This document shows, piece by piece, positions 34,659-43,105 of a stretch of DNA of 64,000 bases. The notes under the pieces were generated by a model, which saw nothing but the letters and a program-made list of their open reading frames with translations, had not been told where the DNA came from and did not search any database. Every line of letters begins with the position of its first letter. The first letter of the stretch is position 1. The DNA is from Fretibacter sp964410285 (lineage in GTDB: Bacteria > Pseudomonadota > Alphaproteobacteria > Caulobacterales > Maricaulaceae), in assembly GCA_964410285.1 (NCBI GenBank), contig CAYPFR010000011.1, positions 1 to 64,000 on the forward strand, in the 5' to 3' direction. The position numbers and the translations under genes were made by a program.

Positions 34659-36029
34659 TTAGAAGCCTGGCTGGATCGCACCCTGAGTATTTGACAATCG
34701 AATCAAGACTTCAGTGCGCCGATTGAGGTCTTCTTTCACGCCGTCCGCCGTTTGAACGAAAAGCTGGGTTTCACCCGCGCCAGACGCTGAAATACGGGCC
34801 GCATCGACGCCGTCGCGAATGAGCTCCTCGCGGGCATCATTGGCGCGGCGCTCTGACAGGCGCTGGTTATAGGCGCTAGACCCCACTGTGTCGGTATGAC
34901 CCACCACTGAAATGCTTTCAACATTACAGAATTGACCAATATCGAGAATTCTGTTGATTTTGCTCTGCGTTTCAGCCGAGCGGGCTTTGTTGAAATCATA
35001 ATAGATGGTCTCGGAGCGATATTCTTGACCACAAAGCTCCCCGATCGTGACCTCTGAACGGGTCGCAATACACTGGTTTTGGTCATAAACAAGCGATCCA
35101 TCAGGGCATGTATATGTTTGCTGTGCCGGACATTGGGCGGCGTCCGTGACAATACTGCCATCCCAGCACTGAACTTGGCGAACCGGCTCGGGTGCAGGCG
35201 CAGGCTCTGCCGGGCAATTGGCCAAATCCAAAGCGGAGCTTCCATCCCAGCAAGTAAATGTGCTTGGGACCGGCGCAGGCACAGGGACTGGCGCAGGGGC
35301 GGCAACCACAGGCTTGGCTTTTTCGCCAAATCTATAGCGGAAGCCTGTCATAAGAGCGTGTGATCCAACGTCTTCGAATGTCGCGGCCGCAGAGGCAAGT
35401 GAGCCGATGACCGGCGCAACAGACCCTGTGAAATCAAGATTGTTGGAGTTCATATAGCGGTAATGCGTATCCCATGTGAGATTATCAGAAATCTCATAGC
35501 CAAGACCCGCAAGAAGTTGCCAGCCAAGGCCCGTGTCGCCGTCCTTGAAGGAACATGCCACACCAGAACACACAGGCGTTGAAATATTTGCTGAACCCGC
35601 TCCGCCCGTTGGGAAGTCATGGGCAACAGCGGTAACATTGCCGCGAACGATACCGATACCAGCACCGACATAAGGCTCCCAGCGTCCAAAGTCGCTAAAA
35701 TCGTAAATCGCGTTCAAAAAGCCTGTTGTTGTCTCAAGCTTAGCCGAGCTGCTCGGCGTTTGAGAAATCTGACCAAGATCAGTGAAAAGCTGCGCTGCAT
35801 CCAGTTCAAGACGCCAGTTATTGCCAAAGTCATAGCCAAGGCCAACTGACCCCGTCGCATTGCCTTCCGATTCAACATCACCCACGAGATCACCCGTGAT
35901 ATCAATGTCATTATGTGTGCCGTAACCGGCATTGCCGCGCAGGTACCAACCCGCATCGTCGGCAAAAGCCGTAGCCGGAAGCATGGCAATGATCGCCGCG
36001 CTAGCGACGGAAAGAAGCATAGGCTTCAT
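34659..36029 (-). CDS. OmpA-family protein with CWDG hinge and peptidoglycan-binding domain
   Basis: A 456-aa outer-membrane protein anchoring the envelope to peptidoglycan. Signal peptide MKPMLLSVASAAIIAMLPATAFA, barrel (about residues 26-240), a Pro/Ala/Val hinge with Cys repeats (FTCWDGSSA, VQCWDGSIV, YTCPDGSLV), then a standard OmpA C-terminal domain: TIYYDFNKARS, VVGHTDTVGSSAYNQRLSERRA, NRRTEVLIR. RBS GGAGG before ATG 36029. Its barrel is encoded by DNA identical to that of the following gene. Each gene has its own terminator, so they are separate transcripts. Confidence 0.93.
   Translation of the reverse strand: MKPMLLSVASAAIIAMLPATAFADDAGWYLRGNAGYGTHNDIDITGDLVGDVESEGNATGSVGLGYDFGNNWRLELDAAQLFTDLGQISQTPSSSAKLETTTGFLNAIYDFSDFGRWEPYVGAGIGIVRGNVTAVAHDFPTGGAGSANISTPVCSGVACSFKDGDTGLGWQLLAGLGYEISDNLTWDTHYRYMNSNNLDFTGSVAPVIGSLASAAATFEDVGSHALMTGFRYRFGEKAKPVVAAPAPVPVPAPVPSTFTCWDGSSALDLANCPAEPAPAPEPVRQVQCWDGSIVTDAAQCPAQQTYTCPDGSLVYDQNQCIATRSEVTIGELCGQEYRSETIYYDFNKARSAETQSKINRILDIGQFCNVESISVVGHTDTVGSSAYNQRLSERRANDAREELIRDGVDAARISASGAGETQLFVQTADGVKEDLNRRTEVLIRLSNTQGAIQPGF
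35324..35960. repeat. Perfect 637-bp direct repeat, copy 2
   Basis: Identical to 33764-34400 over the whole length, including third codon positions, and covering the barrel of the 34659-36029 protein. No mobile-element ends flank it. Confidence 0.97.
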
Positions 36030-36332
36030 AAAAAATCCTCCAAAAAATACGCCCCGCGCCCTCCGCAAGACAGACAAGCCACTAAGCCTTTAAAAACAAA
36101 GCTTTATTAAAAAAAGAAAAATTCTCCGCTAAAGCGAAAATTAAAGTCAATTTACGCCTTACTGTGTCCAATTTGCATCAGTTTATGGTTAACAAAAGCC
36201 CTATCTGCAAAAGCCGCATTCGGAATTGCTGTGCTGCCCCCAATTTCGCATGGGTTTTGAGGAAGGTTGAGCTGGAAATGGGAATTTAGGGCGACCTAAA
36301 CAGATTTAGGAAGTCTTTGTTCAGGAAGAAAA
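36030..36332. other. Intergenic region upstream of the OmpA gene
   Basis: About 300 bp without a convincing gene. It is A/T-rich next to the OmpA start and contains the promoter listed at 36121-36150. A GGTTAAC motif near 36187-36193 is a possible half-site for a CtrA-type regulator, which is only suggestive. Confidence 0.5.
36121..36150 (-). promoter_or_regulatory. Candidate promoter of the OmpA gene
   Basis: On the minus strand TTGACT (36150-36145), an 18-bp spacer containing a short CGCT/AGCG inverted repeat, and GAGAAT (36126-36121). It would give a 5' leader of about 85 nt. Confidence 0.45.
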
Positions 36333-36408
36333 TGGTGAGCCCGCAGGGATTCGAACCCTGGACCTACTGATTAAAAGTCAGTTGCTCTACCAACTGAGCT
36401 ACAGGCTC
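36333..36408 (-). tRNA. tRNA-Lys (anticodon TTT)
   Basis: A 76-nt cloverleaf on the minus strand, acceptor GAGCCTG/CGGGCTC, anticodon loop CTTTTAA giving TTT, T-loop GTTCGAATC, A73 and encoded CCA. Confidence 0.96.
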
Positions 36409-36583
36409 CCATTTCAGACGCGCTAACTAGTCGGGCGGCGGAATGAGGTCAAGCGTAAAAGTGCCGCAAGGCCCAGATGTCGGCAAACTAATGCAGAAAC
36501 TAAATGTTTCCCGCCTATTTCACGCAAGCGGCCGCGGCAAACCCCTCTCTCTACCGCGCACCTCCAGCTCATAAGGCGTCGGT

Positions 36584-37708
36584 TTAACTTGTCTTGAGCC
36601 CCGCCCGAAAGGCAGCGCGAAATTCTTCAAAACTGCCAACTTTAATGGCGACGCGCATACGGGCCATTAAGTCCTCGAAATAAGCAATATTATGCCAGCT
36701 CAGCAGCATGGCACCGAGCAGTTCACCGCTTCGGATAAGATGATGCACATAAGCCTTGGAATACTCGCGCGAGCACGCGACATCAAATCGAGGGTCAAGC
36801 GGGCTTTGGTCTTCGGCAAATTCAGCGCGCTTGATATTGTAAGGCCCCGCATCCGTCCAAACCTGCCCATGGCGGCCGCTGCGCGTGGGGATGACGCAGT
36901 CAAACATATCCACGCCCCGCGCCACCGCTTCCACAAGGTCGATGGGTTTTCCTACCCCCATAAGGTAACGCGGGCGGTCCTTAGGCAAATGAGGCACAGT
37001 CACGTCCAAGGTCTCGCACATCGCCTCATGACCCTCCCCCACAGCCAACCCGCCAATGGCAAAGCCGCCATAGCCGCCCGCTGTGGCCTCAGCCACGCTA
37101 GCCTGCGCGCTCATTTTGCGAAGTTCGGGGTAAGTTGAGCCTTGTACAATCGCAAATAGGCTCTGGGCTTCGCGCTGCCCGAAGGCCGCAAGGGACCTCT
37201 GCCCCCAGCGCAAGCTTAGCTCCATTGATTTCGCCGCTGCGTCATAGGGCGAAGGAAATTCTGTGCACTCATCAAGCTGCATAGATATGTCCGCGCCAAG
37301 CAAATCCGCCTGAATTTCAATACTGCGTTCCGGCGAGAGCATGTGTTTGGAACCGTCATGATGGGACTGGAATTCTACGCCCTGCTCGCTCATTTTGCGC
37401 AGCTTTGAGAGCGACCAAACTTGAAACCCGCCGCTATCGGTCAAGATCGGCCCCTCCCAGCCGCCAAATTTATGCAGGCCGCCGAGTCGCTTTATACGCT
37501 CCGCGCCGGGGCGCAGCATGAGGTGATAAGTATTTCCCAGAATAATATCCGCCCCCGCCGCGCGCACTTGATCCATGTAAACGCCTTTGACGGTCCCCGC
37601 CGTACCAACCGGCATAAAGGCCGGCGTGCGAATATCCCCGCGCGGCGTTCTTAGCGCGCCCGTGCGCGCTGCACCATCAAAGGCATTTATTTCAAAGGGA
37701 AACTTCAC
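36584..37708 (-). CDS. tgt: tRNA-guanine transglycosylase (queuine tRNA-ribosyltransferase)
   Basis: Exchanges G34 for preQ1 in GUN tRNAs. The substrate blocks are present: TDSGGFQVWSLSKL, QLDECTEFPSPYD, GGLAVGEGHEAM and FDCVIPTRSGRHGQVW. GTG 37708 overlaps the queA stop as GTGA and has GAGGGCCCGAGG upstream, so it is preferred over GTG 37723. Oddly the zinc ligands of the E. coli/Zymomonas enzymes (CxCxxC) are not conserved: the segment reads LDPRFDVACSREYSKAY. The downstream His in LLSWHN is kept. Confidence 0.94.
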   Translation of the reverse strand: MKFPFEINAFDGAARTGALRTPRGDIRTPAFMPVGTAGTVKGVYMDQVRAAGADIILGNTYHLMLRPGAERIKRLGGLHKFGGWEGPILTDSGGFQVWSLSKLRKMSEQGVEFQSHHDGSKHMLSPERSIEIQADLLGADISMQLDECTEFPSPYDAAAKSMELSLRWGQRSLAAFGQREAQSLFAIVQGSTYPELRKMSAQASVAEATAGGYGGFAIGGLAVGEGHEAMCETLDVTVPHLPKDRPRYLMGVGKPIDLVEAVARGVDMFDCVIPTRSGRHGQVWTDAGPYNIKRAEFAEDQSPLDPRFDVACSREYSKAYVHHLIRSGELLGAMLLSWHNIAYFEDLMARMRVAIKVGSFEEFRAAFRAGLKTS

Positions 37709-38775
37709 CCTCGGGCCCTCCACAAAAGGCTGCTATCGCCATAGCTGTAAAAACGGTAGCCCGACGCAAGGGCATGAGCATAGGCCGATTGCATTTCACC
37801 GGTTCCGCATAACGCGCAAACCAGCATGAACAACGTGCTGCGCGGCAGATGAAAATTGGTCATGAGCCCGTCTATAATCTGAAAGTCATATCCGGGGGTG
37901 ATGAAAATATCGGTGTCGCGGGATTGGGCCTCTAGGCGGGCGGGTTGCGCGCACCCCTGCGCAGAGCTCTCCAGCGCCCGCAGCGCGGTTGTCCCGACCG
38001 CTATCACGCGCCGACCTTCGGATTTCGCGGTGTTTATCACCTGCGCGGCCTCGCCTGAGATCGTGTAAAACTCGCTATGCATGAGGTGGCCCTCAATCGT
38101 GTCGGATTTCACAGGCAGGAAAGTGCCCGCGCCAACATGCAAGGTAATCGCTGTGATCTTGATACCCGCAGCGCCGAGCGCCGCCAGAAGATCCGGCGTA
38201 AAATGCAGACCCGCCGTGGGCGCCGCGACCGAGCCTTTGTCCTTGGCATAAACAGTCTGATAGTCCTGTTTGTCATGATCATCGGGCGTGCGCTGGCGGG
38301 CAATATAGGGGGGCAGCGGCGGATGGCCCAGTGCCTCGATCTCGGCATTAAGCGCCTCGCCGCCGCGTGAAAAGCGCAGCGCAGTGTCCCCGCCCTCGCC
38401 TTTCTCAACTACAATTGCCGTAAGGCGGTCACTGAAATGCAGTTCATCCCCCACTTTAATACGCTTAGCTCCGCGTATGAAGGCTCGCCATTGTGATGGA
38501 CCAAGATATTTATGCAGATTTAAGGAGAGCGTTACATCCCCGCCGCCGCCATGCGCGCGGGCAGGACGAACCGCCGTGAGCGCGGCCGACAAAACCTTGG
38601 TGTCATTAATCACGAGAACATCACCGGCCCGCAGCAAGCTGGGCAAGTCCCGCACATGATGATCAGAGCGCGCGCCGGGTTTCACCTGCAAAAGCTTTGC
38701 TGAATCGCGCGGCCGTGCAGGTCTTAGCGCAATGGCGCTATCGGGCAGGTCAAAATCAAATTGCTCAACATTCAT
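37705..38775 (-). CDS. queA: S-adenosylmethionine:tRNA ribosyltransferase-isomerase
   Basis: Adds the cyclopentenediol ring to preQ1 in tRNA, making epoxyqueuosine. The family start VEQFDFDLPDSAIALRPARPRD places the initiator at ATG 38775, although the ribosome-binding site is weak; the frame extends to TTG 38820. Other hallmarks: VINDTKVLSAAL, PTAGLHFTPDLL and TNFHLPRSTLFMLV. Overlaps tgt by 4 bp, an operon for queuosine. Confidence 0.95.
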   Translation of the reverse strand: MNVEQFDFDLPDSAIALRPARPRDSAKLLQVKPGARSDHHVRDLPSLLRAGDVLVINDTKVLSAALTAVRPARAHGGGGDVTLSLNLHKYLGPSQWRAFIRGAKRIKVGDELHFSDRLTAIVVEKGEGGDTALRFSRGGEALNAEIEALGHPPLPPYIARQRTPDDHDKQDYQTVYAKDKGSVAAPTAGLHFTPDLLAALGAAGIKITAITLHVGAGTFLPVKSDTIEGHLMHSEFYTISGEAAQVINTAKSEGRRVIAVGTTALRALESSAQGCAQPARLEAQSRDTDIFITPGYDFQIIDGLMTNFHLPRSTLFMLVCALCGTGEMQSAYAHALASGYRFYSYGDSSLLWRARG

Positions 38776-38948
38776 AAGCAGCGGGTCATAAAGCCTCGGC
38801 TCGCTGGGGTAAAGCTGCAATTGGCGGCGCGCTCACACGCTCTCGCAAAAGCGTGAAATGTCGTGCGTTGAAACAAATCGCTCGCCCATGCATTAGGTTG
38901 GTAAGATTTTTAGGACCCATTTTACAACTAACATTTATGAGGATAATT

Positions 38949-40106
38949 ATGTTGATGCGAACACTTTTGTTAGGTTCAAGCCTTTTATTCATAGCGGCCT
39001 GTCAAGCCGCAAGTGGTGATTTAACGGCTGAGGCCAGCACCCAGCCTGCGGTCACACCCGCCGCCGTAGAGATAGCCGCGAGCCAGCCCACTGACGTAAA
39101 GACCCCGTCGCCAGAGACAACAGAGTCCACCAGCGCGAGCTCAGAAGCGGAATTAAATGCGCCGGAAATGGTCAAAGAGGCCTTAGCAGCGCCTATCGTC
39201 AGTCAAGCCGCCGCAGCTCGCCCTGCCCCTGTTCGGCCTGCAGCCGTGCAGTCAACGGCCGCAGCGCCGGTAACGGTACAACAGCCAGTACCCGTGAAGG
39301 TCGCCGCTGTGCAGCCTGCTATTGTTCGCGCGCCAGACGCTCGGCAAGCAGCCCCCAAGCCCGCTGCTGCGCCCCAGCCCGTCCTGATAGCGCAAGCCTC
39401 TAGCACGCCGGACACCGCGCCCGCCGCGCCAGGTCCCAATGCGGCCTATAACGCGTTTTTATCTAAATATGTGGTCAACCGAGGCGGGATTAACCTTGTG
39501 CGCTATGGGGACGTTAGCCCGTCTGACCGCGCTAGCTTGCAAGGTTATATTGAAGGGCTGTCGCGGTCTGGCCCGCCGTCTGGCTCAGATGATGCCATCA
39601 TGGCCTATTGGTTTAACCTTTATAATGCCAAGACCGTAGAATTGATTTTGGAAAACTACCCGCTTAAATCAATTCGCGATATCAGCGGCCCTTGGAAGAA
39701 AAAGCGGCTGACTGTGGCCGGAAAACCCATGAGCCTGAATGACATTGAGCATAAAACGGTTCGCGCTCAATATGATGAACCGCGTGTGCATTATGCGTTT
39801 AACTGCGCGTCTATCGGCTGCCCCAATCTGAAAACGACAGCTTGGGAAGCTGAAACTCTAGATGCGGATCTTACCCAAGCGGCACGCGACTTTATTGGTC
39901 ATTCGCGCGGTGTCTCTGTGGATGAAAGGGGCCGTGTTGATGCCTCTAAGATCTTCAAATGGTATAAAGAAGACTTCGGCGGAAATGAGCAAAGCCTGCT
40001 GAACCATTTTGAAAAATATGCGTCAGGCGCAACTCTCACGGCAATCCGCGCCAATTCGAAAATTGACGATTTCGACTATGATTGGTCCCTAAATATCGCA
40101 AAATAG
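38949..40106 (+). CDS. DUF547 lipoprotein with Ala/Pro/Gln-rich linker
   Basis: A 385-aa exported lipoprotein. Lipobox FIAACQA follows a hydrophobic signal; GAGG at 38939-38942 selects ATG 38949 over 38937. Residues ~20-155 are a low-complexity Ala/Val/Pro/Gln linker. The DUF547 domain starts near YNAFLSKYVVNRGG and includes AYWFNLYNAKTVELI and HYAFNCASIGCPNL, where Cys and His-like residues suggest a hydrolase or transglutaminase-like fold. Family role is not established. Confidence 0.85.
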   Translation: MLMRTLLLGSSLLFIAACQAASGDLTAEASTQPAVTPAAVEIAASQPTDVKTPSPETTESTSASSEAELNAPEMVKEALAAPIVSQAAAARPAPVRPAAVQSTAAAPVTVQQPVPVKVAAVQPAIVRAPDARQAAPKPAAAPQPVLIAQASSTPDTAPAAPGPNAAYNAFLSKYVVNRGGINLVRYGDVSPSDRASLQGYIEGLSRSGPPSGSDDAIMAYWFNLYNAKTVELILENYPLKSIRDISGPWKKKRLTVAGKPMSLNDIEHKTVRAQYDEPRVHYAFNCASIGCPNLKTTAWEAETLDADLTQAARDFIGHSRGVSVDERGRVDASKIFKWYKEDFGGNEQSLLNHFEKYASGATLTAIRANSKIDDFDYDWSLNIAK

Positions 40107-40217
40107 GCGCGCACATGCTGTAAAAAGGCCGCTTCGGCCTGCCTATTTCACAGTATTTCCTGCAATTGTAATTAGGAAAAATTGAAAAATTGCGTAAAGT
40201 TTTGATGTTGAGGCGAC

Positions 40218-40238
40218 GTTAACCATTTGTGGGTTAAC
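40218..40238. promoter_or_regulatory. GTTAACC inverted repeat, possible operator
   Basis: GTTAACC and GGTTAAC flank a 7-bp spacer, a symmetric site suited to a dimeric regulator. TTAACC resembles a CtrA half-site, but the spacing of the two TTAA elements (11 bp) is not the canonical 7. Confidence 0.4.
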
Positions 40239-40307
40239 TCTCGCTAAACATTCTAGGGGACGGGTCACACGCCGCAGTGAAGGGCAGCGTTTTGTGTAAC
40301 GTCTACT

Positions 40308-40340
40308 AAAAAACCTCGTCCCCCGGGCGAGGTTTTTCTT
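40308..40340. terminator. Bidirectional Rho-independent terminator
   Basis: CCTCG and CGAGG form a GC-rich stem bordered by AAAAAA on the left and TTTTTC on the right, so it works on both strands. On the minus strand it lies about 70 bp past sdhA; on the plus strand it would end a transcript from the 40.15-40.3 kb region. Confidence 0.88.
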
Positions 40341-40407
40341 TGGCTGGGCTAAGTTTTAGGGCTCCGCCCACAGGCCTGCATTCTAAAGACTAGAGAAAGG
40401 CTGAGCG

Positions 40408-42204
40408 CTAATAAACCCGCTTTTTGGGTTTTATATAATCGATCTCTTCGCTCATGGTGTAGTCATGAACGGGGCGGTAATCAATTTTGACCTTGTTCTT
40501 GGCCGTATCATACCACGCCAGCGTATGTTTCATCCAATTCTTATCATCACGCTCAGTATAGTCTTCATGAGCATGAGCTCCGCGCGATTCTTTGCGGTTG
40601 TCCGCAGAGGTCATCGTGACCATGGCCTGACAGATTAGATTATCAAGCTCTAGGGCTTCCATCAGATCGGTATTCCATGTCATGGTCTTGTCATAAACGG
40701 CCACATCTTTGATGGAATCGGCAATCGCCGTGACCTTTTGTACGCCCTCTGCCATGCTTTCTTCTGTACGGAAAACGGCGCAATGCGTTTGCATCGCTTT
40801 TTGTAAATCAAGGCGAATTTCTGCGACTTTTTTCGGCCCATTCGCGGCTTTGAACTTCTCCAGCCGCGCGATCGATGCTTCGCCTGCATCAGGCGCGAGC
40901 GGCTTTTGCTCAAGGTTTGGCGTTGTCGTTTCCCCGCAGCGCAAACCCGCAGCGCGGCCAAAGACCACAAGATCAATCAAGCTATTGGACCCCAAACGAT
41001 TTGCCCCATGCACAGACACGCAGGCCGCTTCACCGACCGCCATTAGGCCCGGCACTACGGAGTCAGGGTTTTTGCCCTTTTTCGTTAATACCTCGCCGTG
41101 ATAATTCGTCTGGATACCGCCCATATTATAATGGCACGTCGGCAGAACAGGAATAGGCTCTTTTGTAACGTCCACGCCGGAGAAAACCTTGGCTGTTTCG
41201 GAAATACCCGGCAGGCGCGCCGCAAGAACTTTGGGATCTAAGTGATCCAGATGCAGGAAGATATGATCTTTGTCTGGACCAACGCCGCGGCCCTCGCGAA
41301 TTTCCATGACCATTGCGCGGCTGACCATATCGCGCGGAGCCAGATCTTTTACGCTTGGTGCATAGCGCTCCATGAAACGCTCACCTTCGGAATTAGTTAG
41401 GTAGCCCCCTTCCCCGCGCGCGCCCTCTGTGATCAAGCACCCGGCTCCGTAAATACCGGTGGGGTGGAACTGAATAAATTCCATGTCTTGCAGCGGCAAT
41501 CCCGCGCGAAGGACCATAGCATTGCCGTCACCCGTGCAAGTATGCGCCGACGTCGCGCTAAAGAAGACGCGGCCATAACCGCCCGTGGCCAGAATGACTT
41601 TTTGGGCGCGAAATCTGTGCAGCGTACCATCGTCGAGCTTCCAGGCCGTAATACCGCGGCAAACGCCGTCTTCCATAATCAAGTCGAGCGCAAAATACTC
41701 GATGAAAAACTCCGCCTCATTGCGCAGAGATTGGCCATAGAGCGTATGCAGCATGGCATGACCGGTCCGGTCTGCCGCCGCGCAGGTCCGCTGTACGGGC
41801 GGGCCTTCGCCCATCTCTGTTGTGTGACCACCAAAGGGGCGCTGATAAATCTTGCCCTCGTCATTACGCGAGAACGGCATACCCCAATGCTCAAGCTCAT
41901 AAACCGCCTTGGGAGCTTCCCGGCAGAGATATTCAATGGAATCTTGGTCACCGAGCCAATCGGAGCCCTTAACTGTGTCATACATATGCCAGCGCCAATC
42001 ATCTGGCCCCATATTGCCAAGAGACGCCGCAATCCCGCCCTGCGCCGCCACTGTATGGGATCGCGTTGGGAAGACCTTTGTTACACAAGCCGTCTTAAGG
42101 CCCGCCTTTGCAGCCCCCAAGGTCGCGCGCAGGCCAGAGCCGCCCGCACCCACAACGACAACATCATAAGTATGATCAATCCACTGAGTTTTTGAGGTGG
42201 TCAT
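40408..42204 (-). CDS. sdhA: Succinate dehydrogenase flavoprotein subunit
   Basis: Catalytic FAD subunit of complex II, oxidising succinate to fumarate. The FAD-linking His lies in TRSHTVAAQGGIAASLG; the Rossmann start is VVVVGAGGSGLRATLG; conserved blocks QFHPTGIYGAG and ANRLGSNSLIDLVVFGR are present. Full length at 598 aa. It follows sdhD by 3 bp. The iron-sulfur subunit gene sdhB does not follow it; a terminator comes instead. Confidence 0.97.
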   Translation of the reverse strand: MTTSKTQWIDHTYDVVVVGAGGSGLRATLGAAKAGLKTACVTKVFPTRSHTVAAQGGIAASLGNMGPDDWRWHMYDTVKGSDWLGDQDSIEYLCREAPKAVYELEHWGMPFSRNDEGKIYQRPFGGHTTEMGEGPPVQRTCAAADRTGHAMLHTLYGQSLRNEAEFFIEYFALDLIMEDGVCRGITAWKLDDGTLHRFRAQKVILATGGYGRVFFSATSAHTCTGDGNAMVLRAGLPLQDMEFIQFHPTGIYGAGCLITEGARGEGGYLTNSEGERFMERYAPSVKDLAPRDMVSRAMVMEIREGRGVGPDKDHIFLHLDHLDPKVLAARLPGISETAKVFSGVDVTKEPIPVLPTCHYNMGGIQTNYHGEVLTKKGKNPDSVVPGLMAVGEAACVSVHGANRLGSNSLIDLVVFGRAAGLRCGETTTPNLEQKPLAPDAGEASIARLEKFKAANGPKKVAEIRLDLQKAMQTHCAVFRTEESMAEGVQKVTAIADSIKDVAVYDKTMTWNTDLMEALELDNLICQAMVTMTSADNRKESRGAHAHEDYTERDDKNWMKHTLAWYDTAKNKVKIDYRPVHDYTMSEEIDYIKPKKRVY

Positions 42205-42207
42205 AAT

Positions 42208-42540
42208 CTATCCTAGAAATGCAAGTTTTACGGCGACAAAGGCCATCACTGCCCAGGTGATAAAGGCCACAATGCGGTTCGCCAATAGGCCAAATGCGCG
42301 CGTTCCTCCGTCAAAATAATCAAGAATAACCTCGTCCATTTCAAGCTTGCAATACCAGACTGCTGCCGTGACAAACGCCAAAAAACCAAGCGCGCCCGAT
42401 GGAGCGGACAGCCAGTTCACAAAGCCTTGGGAGCCGCTGCCAACGGCCTTCACAGCGCTATAAATGGCAAAGGGCAGACCAAAAATCGTGCCCCAACCGA
42501 CAAGACTACGTAATTTATGGTGTTTTGTTCCCGATCCCAT
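42208..42540 (-). CDS. sdhD: Succinate dehydrogenase membrane anchor subunit
   Basis: A 110-aa protein with three hydrophobic helices, anchoring SDH and helping bind haem and ubiquinone. His residues in TKHHKLRSLVGWG and the position between sdhC and sdhA identify it. Its ATG overlaps the sdhC stop by one base (TAATG). Confidence 0.88.
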   Translation of the reverse strand: MGSGTKHHKLRSLVGWGTIFGLPFAIYSAVKAVGSGSQGFVNWLSAPSGALGFLAFVTAAVWYCKLEMDEVILDYFDGGTRAFGLLANRIVAFITWAVMAFVAVKLAFLG

Positions 42541-42929
42541 TAGGCCGCTCCTGCCGCTGCAAGGGTGGAGAGTAAGGCCAAAATCAAAGCCAGCGCAATC
42601 ATCCCGTAAGAGAGTAGATTGTTCATTTCAGGCTTAAGCATTGCGCCTTGATCCCAAATGGCATGGCGAAGCTGCGCGAGCGCCATAAACACGAATGAAA
42701 ATACAAAAACGAAAAGCCCAATTGCGCCGAGCGGACTGAAAATGAGTCCCTCGAGCGGCAATTTCCCTGTCAATGCGATAATCAAGAGGGCGAAAGCAAC
42801 TTTGATGAGGCCGAAATAACAAATAATTGTCGTCGCGCGGTGCAGAATAGAGCTGAGCATAGCAGGGTGCCAGCGCCAGATTTGCAAGTGCGGAGACATC
42901 GGGCGTTTATCGTTCCACTGTCCAGCCAT
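42540..42929 (-). CDS. sdhC: Succinate dehydrogenase cytochrome b556 subunit
   Basis: A 129-aa membrane subunit with the family signature RPMSPHLQIWRWHPAMLSSI, then LHRATTIICYFG, where Ser/His/Arg contribute to the quinone site and haem b. First gene of sdhC-sdhD-sdhA. Confidence 0.94.
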   Translation of the reverse strand: MAGQWNDKRPMSPHLQIWRWHPAMLSSILHRATTIICYFGLIKVAFALLIIALTGKLPLEGLIFSPLGAIGLFVFVFSFVFMALAQLRHAIWDQGAMLKPEMNNLLSYGMIALALILALLSTLAAAGAA

Positions 42930-42966
42930 AAAACTTCCTCAAAACAGGTATTTGGTCGTGAAGGCG

Positions 42967-43007
42967 CAAACTAACGTCGGGCCGAGAGGTGTCAATGCGT
43001 TAGTTTG
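42967..43007. promoter_or_regulatory. Perfect 10-bp inverted repeat in the sdh upstream region
   Basis: CAAACTAACG (42967-42976) and CGTTAGTTTG (42998-43007) with a 21-bp spacer, located 38 bp before sdhC and between divergent genes. It looks like an operator for an unknown regulator, or a transcript hairpin. Confidence 0.45.
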
Positions 43008-43105
43008 ACCATTATCCGCGAATAGAGCGGGGCGGTTGATTGGCTTTGACCCCTTGTTGCCCCCGCAAATTACGCCTAAACGGGGAATTCATCTGGAGTA
43101 AGACT

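Larger units (their letters stand above)
40107..40407. other. Intergenic region with hairpins and a possible small RNA
   Basis: No protein gene is visible. It holds a hairpin AGGCCG-CTT-CGGCCT (40126-40140) just after the DUF547 gene, a 7-bp inverted repeat GTTAACC-n7-GGTTAAC (40218-40238), and a strong bidirectional terminator (40308-40340). The ~165 bp between the first hairpin and the terminator could encode a small RNA on the plus strand. Confidence 0.5.

Noticed and set aside
33764..35960. Insertion sequence or transposon
   Set aside because: The repeat encodes a barrel, has no transposase, terminal inverted repeats or target duplication.
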